64,000 nt of DNA from Nymphalis io (GCF_905147045.1 NC_065895.1:6081001-6145000), one strand, 5' to 3'; shown: positions 11,461-23,027, counted from the first letter of the stretch. Notes: generated by a model from the letters alone, not told the origin. Made by a program: numbers and translations.

Positions 11461-12953
11461 TGAGTTGTTCTGCGTACTCGCTTATTTGTATGTCCTTCTA
11501 TATAAACGTTTTCTCGATCCGTTCTTAAATTCCACCCGTAGCTAGTAGTAATGTAACTAACAGTATAAATATTTATTAAAAATTTGAAATGTTCGTTCGA
11601 AATTCCATTATTATTAAAGATTACATGCTTTGGTTTAAAATACACGGCCAGATTTCATAATCAAGACAGCAAAGTATCTTAATATGTAAGTAATTAATGT
11701 TTCTTTGATATCTTTTTGGTCAAAAAATGTTTTAACGGTCGGCTATAAGATCATTAACTCCCGTAATTGGCAGTAATTGAATAGACTTTCTGTTCACTGC
11801 TCACCGTGTAGCTGGCTTTCAGAATAACTAAATAACCACTTTCTTTTTGAGCTCGAATAAATGGTTTCAGTTGTATTAAGAACTTGACGTCTTCCTACAA
11901 GTATAAGTAACTCCAACAAAAAATTATAATAAATGAATATGATTAAAAAATGTATACATTTATGTAGAAGTTTTATAAATGGATTATGTGTATTTTATAC
12001 ATAGCAAACTGGCATACTCTTTAAAAACTTTTACTAGGAACATGTATAAGTATTATATATTTTTAAGGTTTTTCAATGTATACCTTATTAAGTTAATAAT
12101 AATTGTATAAATTGTAGTAAGTATCTGTAGCAGTATAAACTGTAGTAAATAATTATATAAGCTATAGCATAGATACTTTTTAAACATATTTCTGAATAGA
12201 CTCTTTTCGCCCTCCTTATTCTTTATTCTAAGATTTTATTTTAACCTTCAACCGTCTCACCGAGGACTCGAGTTTTTAAATTTACATCTCTTAATCAATT
12301 ATGCTAATAAAATTATTATTATTGGTCACGTTCGATATTTTTGGTAAACTAAGGAATCTTCTGTGGTTTAGAATAGCTATTTTTATAAAGTTAGTCTAAG
12401 ATAAATTCGTAAATTATGCTTTAAAAAATATAACAGTATATTTAAATAATCGTTTTTTATTATTTTCTATGTGTTCGCGTATCGTTCATCCGATTGAGTC
12501 GAAACTTGGTAAAGTCGGCACGTGCATGAAGTTTTCTGACATATTCACCATCCATCATAGTACAACAGGTGGCACGCGAGTTATATTGCTCAAGACGCTT
12601 ACAGTATAATTCCGTTTAGCGTACATTCCCATTTATTGTAACTTCATATTAAACAATTATATATATACATATTTTGTCATGGGACCCGGATGGAACAAAG
12701 TTCCTTTTGCTATATATTATGTTTATTAAATAACAGGCATGGTGATTGACAAACTTATGAAAATATTTACTTTTAATTTGAATTTGATTAGATGAATCTG
12801 GAAGTGCTATATACACTTGTAATTGACATGCATATTAAATATACTATTATTATTTTATAAATTAATCCTTTCAATGCTATATATGTATGTTGTGTGCTAT
12901 TATAAATAAATATATAAATAAAATGAACATATATTACTAATAGTAATTACTAT

Positions 12954-13122
12954 CCTTATAATATTATAAATGCGTAAGTTTGTTTGTTACGCTTTCACGT
13001 TATAACAACTCAATTAATCATTATAAAATTTTTCATACACGTTGCCAAAGGTACAGAAAAGCACATATATATGGGGAACCCTCCCTCCCCTGCTCATACT
13101 TAGCCGCGGGCGGACTCTAGTA
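12954..13122 (+). repeat. Helitron-like short repeat
   Basis: It starts AATATTATAAATGCGTAAGT, followed by TTTGTTACGCTTTCACGTTA, and ends with CCTCCCTCCCCTGCTCATAC then TTAGCCGCGGGCGGACTCTA. Head and tail motifs are shared with repeats at 8521, 28570, 32450 and 62650. About 170 bp. It abuts the TSD of the LINE fragment that follows. Confidence 0.5.
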
Positions 13123-13178
13123 AAGATATAAACTTAATCATAAATGTACAGCATATACCTACATGAAGAGATAATGTA

Positions 13179-13777
13179 TATATATAGTCCTCCTCATCGA
13201 TTTCGATGACGGCGACCCTAAAAATTAATTGTTATTTCTAGCATGAGCCCTAATATGGCTCGCTAGACCAAATTTGGTTTTAAAAACCCTACGACACGTG
13301 TTATAATACAATTGGCCCACAGAGTTGTATGTGTATGTGTAGGATGGCTTAGGTCTCTCTTTTCTTAACTGGCGCTTTTCGTCTAGTGCGTGAAGACGGT
13401 TTTCCTCAAACGTTTTGATCTTTTTGTAGATGGTAGAGCGCCAAGATGCCCTTTGGGAAGCGAGCTCCTCCCAACACTCTATGCCAATGTCACAAGCTTT
13501 TAGATGTCTTTTAAACACGTCCTTGTATCGCAAATACTGACCACCATGCTTCAGTTTGCCTTTAGCTAACTCCGAATAAAATACAGCTTTAGGCAAACGA
13601 CGATCGTTCATGCGTAGGATATGCCCACACCATCTGAGTTGACGTTGCATCAGAAGAGCTTCCATGCCATAAATTCCAGAGCGACGCAGGACCTCTGAGT
13701 TAGGGACGTGATCCTGCCACTTGATACGTAAGATTGAACGTAGACACCTTAGGTGATATGTGTCAAGTTTTTTTTTT
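13179..13777 (-). mobile_element. 5'-truncated non-LTR retrotransposon with 17-bp TSD
   Basis: CATGAAGAGATAATGTA occurs at 13162-13178 and again at 13778-13794, flanking a 599-bp insertion that encodes the C-terminal part of a reverse-transcriptase protein on the minus strand. The 3' end on that strand reads ..ATCGATGAGGAGGAC followed by a short TA repeat, which suits a LINE clade with microsatellite tails. At the 5' junction there is an A-run (T10 at 13768-13777 on the plus strand), which is unusual for the 5' end. The insertion lies in receptor intron 2, in the same orientation as the gene. Confidence 0.85.
13225..13774 (-). pseudogene. LINE ORF2 C-terminal fragment with degenerate zinc finger
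   Basis: The frame is open for about 180 codons and begins inside the ORF (LDTYHLRCLRSILRIKWQDH..). It contains the conserved post-RT segments MEALLMQRQLRWCGHILRM, RRLPKAVFYSELAKGK and HGGQYLRYKDVFKRHLKACD, then WEELASQRASWR, and ends in a C2H2-like motif: NTCRRVFKTKFGLASHIRAH. The family normally has CxxC at the start of this finger; here the first Cys position is Tyr (YNTC), so the finger is probably broken. There is no RT catalytic core or endonuclease, so it is a dead fragment. The exact LINE clade is not certain. Confidence 0.8.
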
Positions 13778-14723
13778 CATGAAGAGATAATGTAAACACC
13801 CACTAAAAGTACACATACTAAAAGCATTGTGAAAGTCGAAGTTTTTCAGTTATTTTGGATAGCGAATGACAATTCGTTATAGCGATTGGAGTGCAACGTG
13901 CTGTAGCAAAATTTCATTCCAATTAAAAAACTATGCAACTGTGGTATAAATAGTGTTCCGTTTGATGTTGCTAAATCGAACTCATACCATAATTAGTATA
14001 GCTCATTGGTTACGATACCAACGATTTACTTAATTTTTTTTAAATTTAAAAACATAACCTTTTTTTTAAATACACCGTTTTCGTATATAATCTTATTGTT
14101 AGCCTTTAACTTGAGCTAGGAAGGAGCTAGGAATACATACATACATAAATAGTTTTACAGGATAAGTATATCTTTAGATGAGAATAATTATTATAACAGT
14201 AAATTTTGAATAGAACTTGTAAAACAATAATTATATGTTCATAATCATATGTTCACACTTATAAAACTGTTTAAATACAAGAACGAAAAAATAGTAGATA
14301 AACAATTTTGACCATTAATACATCATATAATAAGGTACTTAATTACGTAATTTTCTTTTTTAATGTAAGACTACGAGGTTGACTTAATATCAACATTTTA
14401 TGGACGTCGTAAGAATTTGGTAGCTCTGGCGTAGTAAGATAATGTTTCTACCAAATGTGCCATTTTTCTTCTTAGTCTAGGTAAATGTCGTGACCCAGGG
14501 ATATAAGTAATATTCTTGTGACGAAATCGATGTATTTGAAAAAATCTAATGATTTTATAGTAAATTATTAAATAAATTGTGTAAATAGTAACTTCTATGA
14601 TTTACTGTTTATATAGTAATTATACTCATGTATTAATTTATCTTTCATCAGAAATGGAAATCATAACAAAACAAAACTTTCGATAATAATAATTTCACAA
14701 CGTTTAATGTATAAATAACTTAC

Positions 14724-14904
14724 CGAACATACTGTAGCAGCTTTTAAAAAAGTCCGGAGCTAATGCGCTTGCAAGGCCTAGAAGACCTTGAGGAACTTCA
14801 GTGGACAGAAAGAGTCCAAGGACCGCTAGCAGCATCCTCGTAGTTCGATCAGTCCGACTCGACCTTCGCGCTGAAGACTCGTCAGCCAATGATTGTTTTT
14901 CAAC
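14724..14904 (-). CDS. MsR: Myosuppressin receptor exon 2 (ICL3 end, TM6, ECL3)
   Basis: The translation gives ..RRSSRTDRTTRMLLAVLGLF, LSTEVPQGLLGLASALAPDF and FKSCYSMFG. The D-R-T-T-R-M-L-L-A-V segment and a TM6 with TExPQG in place of the usual CWxP are hallmarks of insect myosuppressin receptors. The donor TTCG|GTAAGT (14724/14723) is near-perfect and leaves phase 1, matching exon 3. The 5' border is less sure: an acceptor after TTAAG at 14905 (start 14904, phase 0, VEKQSLADE..) or after GACGAG (start 14877, phase 0) fits a GC donor in exon 1, while one after CTTCAG (start 14870, phase 1) fits a GT donor. ECL3 carries a Cys (KSCY). Confidence 0.85.
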
Positions 14905-15707
14905 CTTAACATATGTTATCTTCGTTAACTACATACAACATTCACATAAATGGAATGTTGAAAAACTTTTAGTACATCAAGTTTATATAATTTAACACGC
15001 AAGGCAATAATCAAGGGAGTTATACCTAATTGTTCGTCAAGTGTTAAATAAAGTACTTATTCTTTATAAGTTCTGATAATATAAGCGAAAATGATTTTTT
15101 TGCAATATCTGTTACTTTGCAGACACAGCAAGTCCGTAAATCATTTCTTTGATCTCAAAGTGTTCCTAAGTGTACTCTCCACGACATTCTTCTCAAAGTG
15201 AAACTTTTAAAAACATAAGCGTCTTGGAATTTCTAAGACGGTGAAGAAATATTTTAATGTGTTGTTTAATTAGGATAAAGTAAAGAAAGAAAGAAACTCT
15301 TCCATTGCCAACAATATGTGTTGACATTACACTTTTATTTTTGCTATTTACGAAACACAGATACTGATCGGTCACGATACTTTTTTCATGTTAACAGTTA
15401 TTACAAAACATTAGGTATAAAGTAACTAAGTAATTTCGTTACTGGTTCCAACAATTGCACTCAAAAATATGATAATGTACGTAGTTGATAATAACACTGT
15501 GTTACATAAATCAATACAGAAATCAAGAAATATTTTTAATTAAAAAGTTTATTCTAACTATAGCATATTCTAGTCGAAAGAAGAAAATATACACAAACCT
15601 TAGATTTATGTATTCCATGCGATTTGCTAAAAGTTCTGTTATATAAGGCACTACAAACAGTTGTTTATTAATACATATATTTATTGAAAATACAACACTA
15701 TTCAACT

Positions 15708-15985
15708 TTTTTTTATAGAATAGGAAGGCGGACGAGCATATGGGCCACCTGATGATAAGTGGTCACCAACGCCCATAGACATTGTAAGAAATGTTAACCA
15801 TCGCTTACATCACCAATGCGCCACCAACCTTGGGAACTAAGATGTTATGTCCCTTGTGCCTGTAATTACACTGGCTCACTCACCCTTCAAACCGGAACAC
15901 AATAATACCAATTACTGCTGTTTTGCGGTAGAATATCTGATGAGTGGGTGGTACCTACACAGACGAACTTGCACAAAACTTTACC
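15708..15985 (-). mobile_element. SINE B copy
   Basis: On the plus strand it starts with a T-run and ATAGAATAGGAAGGCGGACG, then GCATATGGGCCACCTGATGA, GTGGTCACCAACGCCCATAG, CCTTGGGAACTAAGATGTTA, ACTGGCTCACTCACCCTTCA and GATGAGTGGGTGGTACCTAC. The T-run is the reverse complement of the A-tail, so the element reads on the minus strand. Near-identical blocks occur, inverted, at 33424-33738. It is non-coding. This is a common retroposon in lepidopteran genomes; I do not assign a published name. Confidence 0.85.
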
Positions 15986-16555
15986 ACCAGTGAACTGAAC
16001 TACTTATATTACTACTCGACTTTAATTAGTTCCAAGGTTTCGATAACAACTACGCTGACATGCAAAACGCCATTTTTTCAGAAATCCATATCAAATCATA
16101 TCAAACAAATGATATCGCGTCAATTCAACGTCGAAATTGTTTATTTGTCTTTACTCCTCTTGTGGTTAGAATATGCTCGTATCGCCTAAATAAAAATCAT
16201 AACAGTTTTTTTAGGATTTATTTGTACTACAGAAACGTGCACGGCGTAAAACAATTTTGTTTGTGTTCATTTACACCACATTATATGTTTAATTTTGAAT
16301 GACATCAGTTTTATAATATTTACTAAATATTATAGATTCGGCAATTACAAGATCTGAAAATCTATTGTACGCGTTTTAATATATACCAGTATATGCCATT
16401 GACAACAAATAAAAAAAATACATAACTTTTTGACTGTTAACTTCTTCAGAATCTTAATTCTAGATTAATATAAAAAATATTTTATTTTATATTTGATGAA
16501 CTAATTTTTTTCAACTCGTTTTGACCAAATATAATTTTATAGTATATTATATTTG

Positions 16556-16800
16556 ACTGCCTCGTTGGTGGTTAGATGAAAGGCCACAGATTCGGTGGTC
16601 CTGGGTTCAAATCCCAGGTCGGGCTAATAAAAAAGTTATTAAGTTTTTCTGTAGAAAGTTCCCAATAGCAGCCCGGCGTCTAGAAGTTGGAAGTGTGTAC
16701 ACTCCCGTGCCTCGGAAAGAACGTAAAGGGTTTTGCGCCAAAACTCTTTCAGGTCGGATCAGATTGCCGTACCATAGTATTATTAAAATTAGGGAATCGA
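16556..16800 (+). mobile_element. SINE A copy (tRNA-derived)
   Basis: It begins with a tRNA-like head, GCCTCGTTGGTGGTTAGATG, with an A-box-like segment. The B box is GGTTCAAATCCC, followed by AGGTCGGGCTAATAAAAAAG. The body CAATAGCAGCCCGGCGTCTA then GTGTGTACACTCCCGTGCCT and CGGAAAG is shared with the fuller copy at 60241-60592 in reverse. The 3' part beyond about 16760 decays. The A and B boxes are the RNA polymerase III internal promoter of such elements. The long minus-strand frame overlapping it is not a gene. Confidence 0.85.
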
Positions 16801-17195
16801 AACCTCTAATCATAGAAATTTGATAATACACTAATTTCGAAAGAGATGACATAATTTTAAAAGGCAGTATTATTACGAACGGATTATTTAAAATTTATTT
16901 AAAGCTTGTCGTTAAGTTCTTTTCTTAATAAACAATTAATGACATCTACAACCTACATTTTTCCATTTAAAAAAGCTATTCTACTGGACATTAGTATTGA
17001 AAAATATTTTTAGAACAATGTGAAACGTACATAGTCTATGTACTCGTATAAATTTCATTTCTTAATTTCATTGTTCAACAACCCACTTCTGTAAATACAT
17101 AAAAATGAATAAAATGAAAATATTTTACGGTTAGGATTTTAGCTATTAAAGTAAGTTGTTGTTAGTCTATAATGAAAATAAATAATTATACTTGC

Positions 17196-17963
17196 CTCTT
17201 TGGATCCGATCGTCGATCTCTTTAACAATTTTTGCCTCCTTCTTTCTGTTGACGTCAACTTTGATATCAAACAAGTACTCAGTACTGACAAAGCTATACT
17301 AGGAACGAGTTTCAAAATAACACTGTATATCCACATGATTGCAGTCACTAACTCTTTGTTTTTAGACATTTCTAACACATACACGGTCCGGTTTTGTGGT
17401 AACGATAAGTCTTCGGCGAATTCTGAATTATTGTGCGGTGTCACTTCACTCGGCACTATATTCATTGCGAAATATATCGGAAGACATAAAAATGGACAAA
17501 TTATGTAAGCGCTTACTATCGCTAGAGTCGTATTTTTTTTACTGCACCATGTTCTGTTTCTTTGCGGGTAAGCAATTGCAATATACCGCCAAACTGCTAA
17601 AGTAACGGCTAGCCAAATCGATATCGTATGAAACGTTTGACTGAAAATTGAATGGAAATATACAAAAACTGCCCAAGAGTAAGTGTTTTTATTAACTTGT
17701 GGGCCTATTTTGATGTTCATATGCAATGCGTATGGAATATATTCCAACATTACGAGAAGATCCGCAACAGCGAGGCCAGTGAGAATAGAATTCGTTGAAC
17801 TGATCATTTCCCGGCGACTGAGTACGGCTATGTTAATAGAATTAGTCGCAGATCCAATAATACATATAACTATAGCGATGTAGCCATGTAGTCTACTGTA
17901 AGCTTTGTTAAAATTTGTAGCACCGGGCACACAATAAGCGTCCGTCGCCGTTGCGTTCGCCAT
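17196..17963 (-). CDS. MsR: Myosuppressin receptor exon 1 (N-terminus, TM1-TM5)
   Basis: It encodes 256 residues from ATG at 17963-17961, with a good start context (A at -3, G at +4). Order: short N-terminus with a sequon (N3) and Cys11; TM1 about 28-50 (GSATNSINIAVLSRREM); TM2 about 58-80 (NSILTGLAVADLLVMLEYIP); TM3 about 96-128 (HSIFSQTFHTISIWLAVTLA, then WRYIAI in place of DRY at 125-130); TM4 about 146-170; glycosylation sequons N178 and N191 in ECL2; TM5 about 204-235, then a basic ICL3 (STERRRQKLLK). The TM2 and TM3 blocks are diagnostic of the insect myosuppressin (FLRFamide) receptor group, Gi/o-coupled receptors for a cardio- and visceral-muscle inhibitory peptide. No Cys lies at the start of TM3 or in ECL2. 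The exon end at 17196 assumes a GC donor (GAG|GCAAGT); a GT donor four bases later is possible. Any 5' UTR exons are unidentified. Confidence 0.9.
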
Positions 17964-20055
17964 CCTCGCAATTCACTTACAACGTTACACGCAATCATCA
18001 GGTTTGTGAACTTTTCCCTTTTTCATTTCCGTTCACAACTTTAACGCTCTCCTATATGATCTGTAACAAAAAATATTGATATAATTTATAATTCACAGAA
18101 GATATATTCAAAGAAACTTCATGAAGGTCTTGTAACATGTGAGATTGATTATTTTTAGTCCATCCAATTGTTGTCAAAGTGGGAGCGTTATGATATCAAA
18201 TTATCTTATAATAGAATCAAGGTCTATGAATATTGGACTCGACAGCATTTTCAATTGTATCCATAATATATGTATCTATACTATACATACGAACAGACCA
18301 ACAGTGTTATTCTGTAAGTACTCATTTCGTATTTTACTTGTAAAATGTTGAAAATTCACGTCCGGTGATATTTTTTTTGCATTAATTGTTTGTATGGAAA
18401 GAAAAATCGGCATGCGCAGCCTTAATAATTTACGCGTGATTTAAATCTTGTTGATCATTATCAGCATCATGCCATATAGTATATAAAATGGAAATAAAAC
18501 TTCACTAGATATCCTCATAATTGAATCTAACGTCGTTATAAAAGATTAAAAAGCGACAATATTAAACAAAAACATACTACAAACACTGTTTCATTCATAT
18601 CATATAGGCATTAAATAGAACGAAAATAATAACATTAAATTAATTATATTTCTACGGTCTTGTATAAAATATGTGCGTGATTATCACAACATTTGTAGCT
18701 GTTCATTAAATTTAAATTGAATATTAATTAGTTCACAAAACTATGTTTTAGTGTACTTCACTGTAGCTTACTACATTGTTACGTGAAAGCTAAATTTGTC
18801 TATAAAAATTACTAATATAAATAAACATTGTTTTATGCAGTGAATACTTATTTCTAAACATTGACTTTCAGTGTTATGTAAACCTTCAATTAGTCTTTCA
18901 GCGGTCGTTTCCAAAAAATATTTTGAGTTAATGAAGAAACTGTTTTAATATAACATCTTTAAGGTTAAATCTACAATAATAAGACAGACAACATACGCAT
19001 AAAACGTGTAGTTTGGGTAAGCCCTGTGGCTTCATCAAGGTTATTACATTTTGGTTGAAATGTACGAGAATAGCTTTTAATTTTGAGTGCTATTGAGGGT
19101 AAAATGTTTAATCCGATGACAAAGTACAAGTTAATTAAGTCGTCATGAACGAAATCTACATAATTATAGCTTTATGTTGACGTTAAGCATATGAGATGTA
19201 TTCACCTAGAACCGACTTAATCCCTCATTAACGAACAGATCGATAATATGATTATATTTGGCAGCTATAGCTATAGTGCTTACCTAAACACCAGCCAGAT
19301 GGGATCAAAAGAAAATTAACTTCCAAGAAGTGGAAAAGGTATGGCTTAGAGAGTTGGCGATTAAACTTTCTCTGGGACGATAACAACCACAAACTTAAAA
19401 TTCTATATGGATATTCCTTATACGATCAGAGAGAATCTTGTAATTAAAAAAAAACATTATTTATTTATGATAATTATTCTACTCGTAACACACACACAGC
19501 GACACCACGTACATAAGATCTAATATATGAATTATTTTCTATAACTAACTACCCGTCTTCGCACGGGTAAAATAAGGTTCATAGAGAGAACCTTTATATT
19601 GAAATACAAACAGACAAAAAAATATCTTGTTTTTTTTTGTCTCGTTGCGTCTACTGTATTTTCTCGAATGCTGACAAATTCATCCACTGAATCAGAATTG
19701 CGATGCATCGGGGAAATGGCGCCAGCATTCTCACTACCCTTCTGCGGTCATGATAAATTGGTTCAGTAATTATTAAATAACTCTCAACTCAGAAATAAAA
19801 CAAATATTTATTGAATTACTAAAAACATATGACCAAATATATAGTTGATCGATTGTATGAAGTTCGAATTTGCTACTGTACAGCTAGTATATATGTACTA
19901 GCTAATCGTACCGACACACGCGTAGATAAGGAGAAAAAATTATTTTTTATAGGATTTGAGGAAAATCCGTTCATATTGAGTGTCTCCGTCGGGGAAGCAA
20001 ATTTCAAGTCAATCGGGCGGATAGTTTAGGAGATCTCCTGATGGTATTATATTAT

Positions 20056-20060
<5 letters not shown>

Positions 20061-20122
<62 letters not shown>
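20061..20122. repeat. (TA)31 microsatellite
   Basis: About 62 bp of uninterrupted alternating TA. Confidence 0.95.
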
Positions 20123-20123
<1 letters not shown>

Positions 20124-21733
20124 TTCGCTACCATCTATCGAGAATATCAATTTTTAGGTGAGAGTGATTGCATACTTTTTGCAGTATTACCTATTGACTT
20201 TACTGATACGCCGTATTATACATGTACATACGTATATATATATGGGTGTATATATAAGATATTTTTACTTATATAAGAATGTGTTTTGTTTTTCTTTAAC
20301 TTTATTCTCCCAGGCAATGTGTTTAAAAGCATTAACGTAAGCCAACATACAATTACTGATAGTACAATGTTTATTGATCGTACTTTAATTCACCGAAGAG
20401 ATTGGATTAATGTAGGTTACGAAATTCACTCCCAAACGTTCGCCATAATATATTTTGGTCAAAAATTTTGTAATTATTCTTAATTGAAATTAAACAAATA
20501 GTAAAATCTATAAAACAGAATCAATAACTTAATTAAGAGGTAATCATCAATATAATATTTAAATAATATATAATAAATTGTTTTTTGCCGCTAGTCATTA
20601 TGAATATACTTTAAAGATTTTCGATGATAAGGTTAATATTATCCTAAGGATAAGTAAGTATATTAAATATTATTCATCCTGTTCTCTACAGGTGCGAAAA
20701 CCTTACTTTATGAGAGAAACCACTTGAATTTTAGTACTCTATTTATTCTATTCTTAATACACCAAGAAGCGAGCCACTTTTTTTATAAACTTTGTAGGAG
20801 TGACGTCACAACATCATTTATCACAACTAATACAAAGAGATGTTGGATATTAGTTCAGAAAATAATAAATATGATAGAAATATTTATAAGAAGTAATAAT
20901 AATCGTAAATTCTAATTGTTTGGAATATCTGGGTAAAATATTAATGACAATTTTAATTTGATTAAGACGATAATGTACAAGATCTGCCTAGAAAATTTAC
21001 AAAAATAAAAAAAATCTATTTTTATAAATGTATTAAAAACCCCTTAAACATTTATAATATAAAAAATGACATTGCTTTTTTCTGAAGCGCTAATTTATTT
21101 TAACTGAACACTTCATACGTTACACGAAATATTCGAAAGTATTAAATCTACGAACAAAATATTGGCAGACATGTTATGTTGCCTTTGGTTAATAACGATT
21201 CGATTGCAACCACTAAGATCTTTTTTTACTCTTTAAAAAATGCGCCGTGTTAAAATCTACTCTTAAGGATTCCATATAAAGGGATGAGGGGCGTTATATA
21301 AAAACGTATTCCAAAAGGTAAAAAGGAAGTTCCGATCGGTGTCATCACGACGATATCTCCAAACTATTAGACTTACTCGAAATTCTAAATTATATAATAT
21401 ATATTTATATTTTAAAATATTTAAGCACTTGAAATGATTTAGAAGCTATTATATTCTAAATTGTATATCAAAGTCAGCTCACTTAGAGTGCTTCTTTAAA
21501 TTAGGTGTCGATCGAGGAACAATTTCGTTACACGTGATGTTTATGAGGAAAAAAATGAGCATATTTTTTTTATTACTACTGAGATATAGATGTTGATGAA
21601 GTCACGTGATATAGTTTTTTTTTAATCTATTTAGTAATAGCGGTTCTATAGACTACGGTTTAACTAGAACAGGAATTATCTTAAATGCTTTTTGTCAATA
21701 TTACGTGATTTAATTACTTATAAATAATATACA

Positions 21734-21770
21734 GAAAATGTCTAAATGTAACGTACATTTAGACATTTTC
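21734..21770. repeat. Perfect hairpin, 17-bp arms, 3-nt loop
   Basis: The arm GAAAATGTCTAAATGTA at 21734-21750 is matched exactly in reverse complement at 21754-21770 around ACG. No flanking transposon signature was seen. Confidence 0.9.
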
Positions 21771-22795
21771 GTATAAGGTATCCGTTGGATAAAGATACCA
21801 TAAAATAATAAATATCAAAAACTAAGTCAATCCGCGGGCATAAGCTAGTTGAAGACAAGTATATGAAGTCGCTTACTAAATTGTACACAAATTTTGATAT
21901 AATATACCTAGATTGATTATACAATCAGGTAATTGGTTATTTCACTTCTTATTTATATTATTGTTGAACTAATTGCCGTCCGTAAGCCCCAGGGTTAGAT
22001 GTTAGGTGTACTATGCCCTATTCTTAACCCCTGATAACGTGTAGGCAACATTTCACGACGATCGGTTGAGTAGTTAAGAAAGTGTAACAAACAAGAAAAC
22101 TCACTTTCGCATCACTATATATTACAAAACAAAGTCCTCCCGCCTCGACTGTCTGTTTGTCTTAAAGCGATAAACTCAGAAACTACCAAATTTTTATTTT
22201 TTTTTTCACCAATGGGTGTTGTTTTATTAGGAAGGTTATATGATTCATTAAAGTTTTGTGTAAATTGGCTGAAATGCCGAAAACATGCCGATTCGGATCT
22301 TTTTGAGCGTGCGATACGTAAACCAATGGAGTTGTAATATGTATTACGATATAAATGTTTTATATAAACCCTTATTCTACCTGTGTGAAGCAGGACGGTT
22401 TAGGACGCAGGACCTAATTAATAATATTAGTTACACAGAAGAATGTTGTATTGAGTAAGCAAGTAACAGAAAAATATAATTGTTTTATTATAAAATGACA
22501 ACTATTTATTTTAAAGTCTTTATAGTATTGAAATATTCTTTTGATGTTTGTTTTAAAAAGAAACATTTCTCAAAACGCAGGTTGTGCCTTATAACATCAT
22601 CTAACTTAACGAAGAACAATAAAATAAATACAGTTATGAAAGAGGAATTCTCTTTGTCTTGAAGATTATTTCTTTCTTCCATTAACGAATTCTTGGAGCT
22701 TTTTTTTCAATAAAATATAATACAGATGCAACATAATATGCAATTAAATAATTAATATTAAATATTAAATTCTATTCTCTTTTCATAACTGATTA

Positions 22796-22803
<8 letters not shown>

Positions 22804-22842
<39 letters not shown>
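22804..22842. repeat. (AT)n microsatellite
   Basis: About 39 bp of alternating AT, immediately preceding the repeat at 22843. Confidence 0.9.
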
Positions 22843-22844
<2 letters not shown>

Positions 22845-23027
22845 ATTTGTCACCTAACTCCTAAACGGCTGGACCGATTGGGTTGAAATGTTGTGTGTAT
22901 ATTTCAATGGGTTCCTGAAAAGTTTGAAAACATATTTGGACCAGGTAGGTAGCGTTGCTGTCGGTATGTTAGCAAACGAAAAAAATGACTATGGCGGGAT
23001 GACGTCTGCCGGGTCCACTAGTAGTAA
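22843..23027 (+). repeat. Short interspersed repeat of Helitron-like type
   Basis: It starts GGATTTGTCACCTAACTCCT then AAACGGCTGGACCGATTGGG and TTGAAATGTTGTGTGTATAT. It ends GGCGGGATGACGTCTGCCGG then GTCCACTAGTAG. The phrases 'ACGGCTGGACCGATT' and 'GACGTCTGCCGGGTCC.CTAGT' are common in lepidopteran non-autonomous repeats. The class is not settled from sequence alone. Confidence 0.45.

Larger units (their letters stand above)
7837..14723 (-). other. Receptor intron 2 (6.9 kb)
   Basis: It starts at the exon 2 donor TTCG|GTAAGT and ends at the exon 3 acceptor GTTCGCAG. It contains Helitron-like repeats at 8521-8770 and 12954-13122, a TSD-bounded LINE fragment at 13179-13777, and a less AT-rich unexplained stretch at about 10960-11460. 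No additional receptor exon is needed, since TM6 (exon 2) joins TM7 (exon 3) directly. Confidence 0.85.
14905..17195 (-). other. Receptor intron 1 (2.3 kb)
   Basis: It separates TM5 from TM6 within the third intracellular loop, a common intron position in insect peptide GPCRs. It contains a SINE B copy (15708-15985) and a SINE A copy (16556-16800). The remainder is AT-rich with no exon-like frame. Both borders depend on which exon 1/2 splice pair is real. Confidence 0.75.

Noticed and set aside
16607..16852. 81-codon minus-strand frame
   Set aside because: It lies almost entirely within the SINE A copy on the opposite strand; the translation is a by-product of the repeat.
20061..20122. TA tracts as a CRISPR-like or centromeric array
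   Set aside because: They are simple microsatellites with no spacer structure; no CRISPR-like repeats occur anywhere in the window.
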